64,000 bases of DNA from Dictyobacter formicarum. Its GTDB lineage: Bacteria; Chloroflexota; Ktedonobacteria; Ktedonobacterales; Ktedonobacteraceae. This document shows, one piece after another, positions 63,161 to 64,000 of the stretch (the stretch's first letter is position 1; each line of letters starts with the position of its first letter). A program made the position numbers and the translations under genes. Location of the stretch: positions 24,330-88,329 of the forward strand of contig NZ_BNJJ01000030.1 in NCBI RefSeq assembly GCF_016587435.1, given 5' to 3'. The notes under the pieces were generated by a model, which did no database searches, was not told the origin of the DNA, and worked only from the letters and a program-made list of their open reading frames with translations.

Positions 63161-64000
63161 CTATGCATCTAGCGTGAAGTGTTGCGTCAGCAATGTTTTC
63201 AGTGTGGGCGCTATTTGCTCGTGAATAGCGCTATTAGCATAACCGATCCAGGACATATTTGTCGAGACATTCAGGGGAGCGGTAAGCTGTTCGCCATGTT
63301 CGTCGGTGACAATGATACCCAGCTTGCGCGCAATCAATTCGGTACATAAATCATAGGGATGGCAGCAGAGGCCGGACGCCTGGCCGCGTGCAGTCAGGAG
63401 TGGCTCAGCCAGCGGACGTAGATCCGCCACCCAGCGATCATGGCCCATCATCAATTCATAGAGCTGTCCACCGCTACAAATATACTGATCTTCAAAGGCC
63501 TGCACCTTACCAGCCTCAGCGGGTCCTAATGTGCGGCGGATCAATTCATCATCGATGGCGGCCAGTTCTGTGCGTACACCGGGAAAGAAGCGTGAGATAT
63601 TGCCATAGCCCTGAGCAATGGTCCGGGCCTGCGATGGTTGCGGACGTAAAGGTGTACTCTCACCGGTGAGGCGGTTATAGCGCTCACCCTGAGCGGGCTG
63701 ATCAGCGATGGCCCACAGGCTATCACTTAGATGCTGCTTTACCAACGGAATCTCTGTCTGTACTGCCAGTTCTATATCTGAAAGATTGGTGGCCGGGCCC
63801 CGATTGGGAGCCACACCGGTCAAAATCCACGCGGCACGCTTCTGATACATCAGACCACGCGTACCATCGATGGGGTCAATAATGATCACCAATTCGGCCT
63901 GCGCAGGATTAGTCTCGGGCGGGAACACCATTAGTCCGTCTTCTCCCAGTCCCTCGGCCACCAGCACAAAGGACCAGCGATTGCTCAGTTGCTCAAAATG
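63161..64000 (-). CDS. Inositol monophosphatase family protein (partial, N-terminus outside window)
   Basis: The frame stays open to the right edge ([20 protein letters not shown]...), so the start lies outside; 279 residues are visible. The metal-binding DPIDGT motif ([15 protein letters not shown]) and the C-terminal [16 protein letters not shown] (in place of WDxAAG) mark the FIG superfamily (IMPase, FBPase, PAP phosphatase). The second motif is unusual, so the substrate is open. It lies 56 bp before the GHMP kinase on the same strand; a sugar-phosphate pathway is plausible. Confidence 0.8.
   Translation of the reverse strand, partial: HFEQLSNRWSFVLVAEGLGEDGLMVFPPETNPAQAELVIIIDPIDGTRGLMYQKRAAWILTGVAPNRGPATNLSDIELAVQTEIPLVKQHLSDSLWAIADQPAQGERYNRLTGESTPLRPQPSQARTIAQGYGNISRFFPGVRTELAAIDDELIRRTLGPAEAGKVQAFEDQYICSGGQLYELMMGHDRWVADLRPLAEPLLTARGQASGLCCHPYDLCTELIARKLGIIVTDEHGEQLTAPLNVSTNMSWIGYANSAIHEQIAPTLKTLLTQHFTLDA

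Overview
The window looks like a chromosomal segment of a Chloroflexota bacterium, most likely of the Ktedonobacteria. This is inferred from gene families and layout, not from a marker gene search. Pointers are a MutL-family ASKHA protein paired with a Pro-rich zinc-ribbon protein, a DUF3090 protein, many stand-alone signalling proteins, about 50 % GC, and a broken Uma2-type fragment. The content is mostly housekeeping. I see no rRNA, tRNA, CRISPR array, prophage or intact insertion sequence.

Layout. 1-5.8 kb: partial DUF92 membrane protein and a RusA-like resolvase (minus strand), then a plus-strand trio of zinc-ribbon protein, MutL-family protein and unknown protein. The trio ends at a terminator hairpin built from perfect DnaA boxes. 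6-9.3 kb: gpmI, a small membrane protein and a secreted Gly-rich protein. 9.4-16.9 kb: complete F1Fo ATP synthase operon (atpZ-like, B, E, F, H, A, G, D, C) on the minus strand behind a good extended -10 promoter. 17-25 kb: a tightly overlapping minus-strand operon for an envelope glycan or lipid (GT2 transferase, PMT-like transferase, DUF362-ferredoxin, SDR epimerase, flippase-like protein), preceded by a GAF-like signalling gene. 25-28 kb: hydroxyacid dehydrogenase, DUF3090 protein and two small unknown genes. 28.4-32 kb: DegV (FakB), FakA, Asp23 and divergent L28, resembling the Bacillus rpmB-yloU-yloV arrangement. 32-39 kb: rlmN, an MFS transporter, a GH2 glycosidase, and an operon of an ArmA/RmtB-like 16S rRNA methyltransferase with a divergent tRNA-guanine transglycosylase. 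39.6-46.8 kb: tldD-tldE, cvpA, hflX and a soluble chemoreceptor-like protein. 46.8-51 kb: TPR protein, D-aminopeptidase, two receiver-only regulators, a membrane protein and upp. 51-56 kb: DUF503, TagA-like transferase, heptose kinase, heptose adenylyltransferase and MurJ in one operon. 56-64 kb: LmbE deacetylase, Uma2 remnant, phoU, SGNH lipoprotein, isocitrate dehydrogenase, beta-carbonic anhydrase, GHMP sugar kinase and a partial inositol-monophosphatase-family gene.

The most striking unexplained structure is intergenic. At about five sites at gene ends (28.3, 32.2, 42.5, 44.8 and 59.1 kb, with a reduced form at 58.1 kb) the DNA is a mosaic of three parts: a short GC hairpin of the form GCACC-nnn-GGTGC, a long perfect or near-perfect inverted repeat whose sequence differs at each site, and a conserved GC-rich module. 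Other notable points are a slippery G6 tract at the end of the MFS gene with an open acidic tail in the -1 frame, a 49-bp duplication of the carbonic anhydrase 3' end, and inverted repeats with GTATCA half-sites on both sides of the GAF-like gene.
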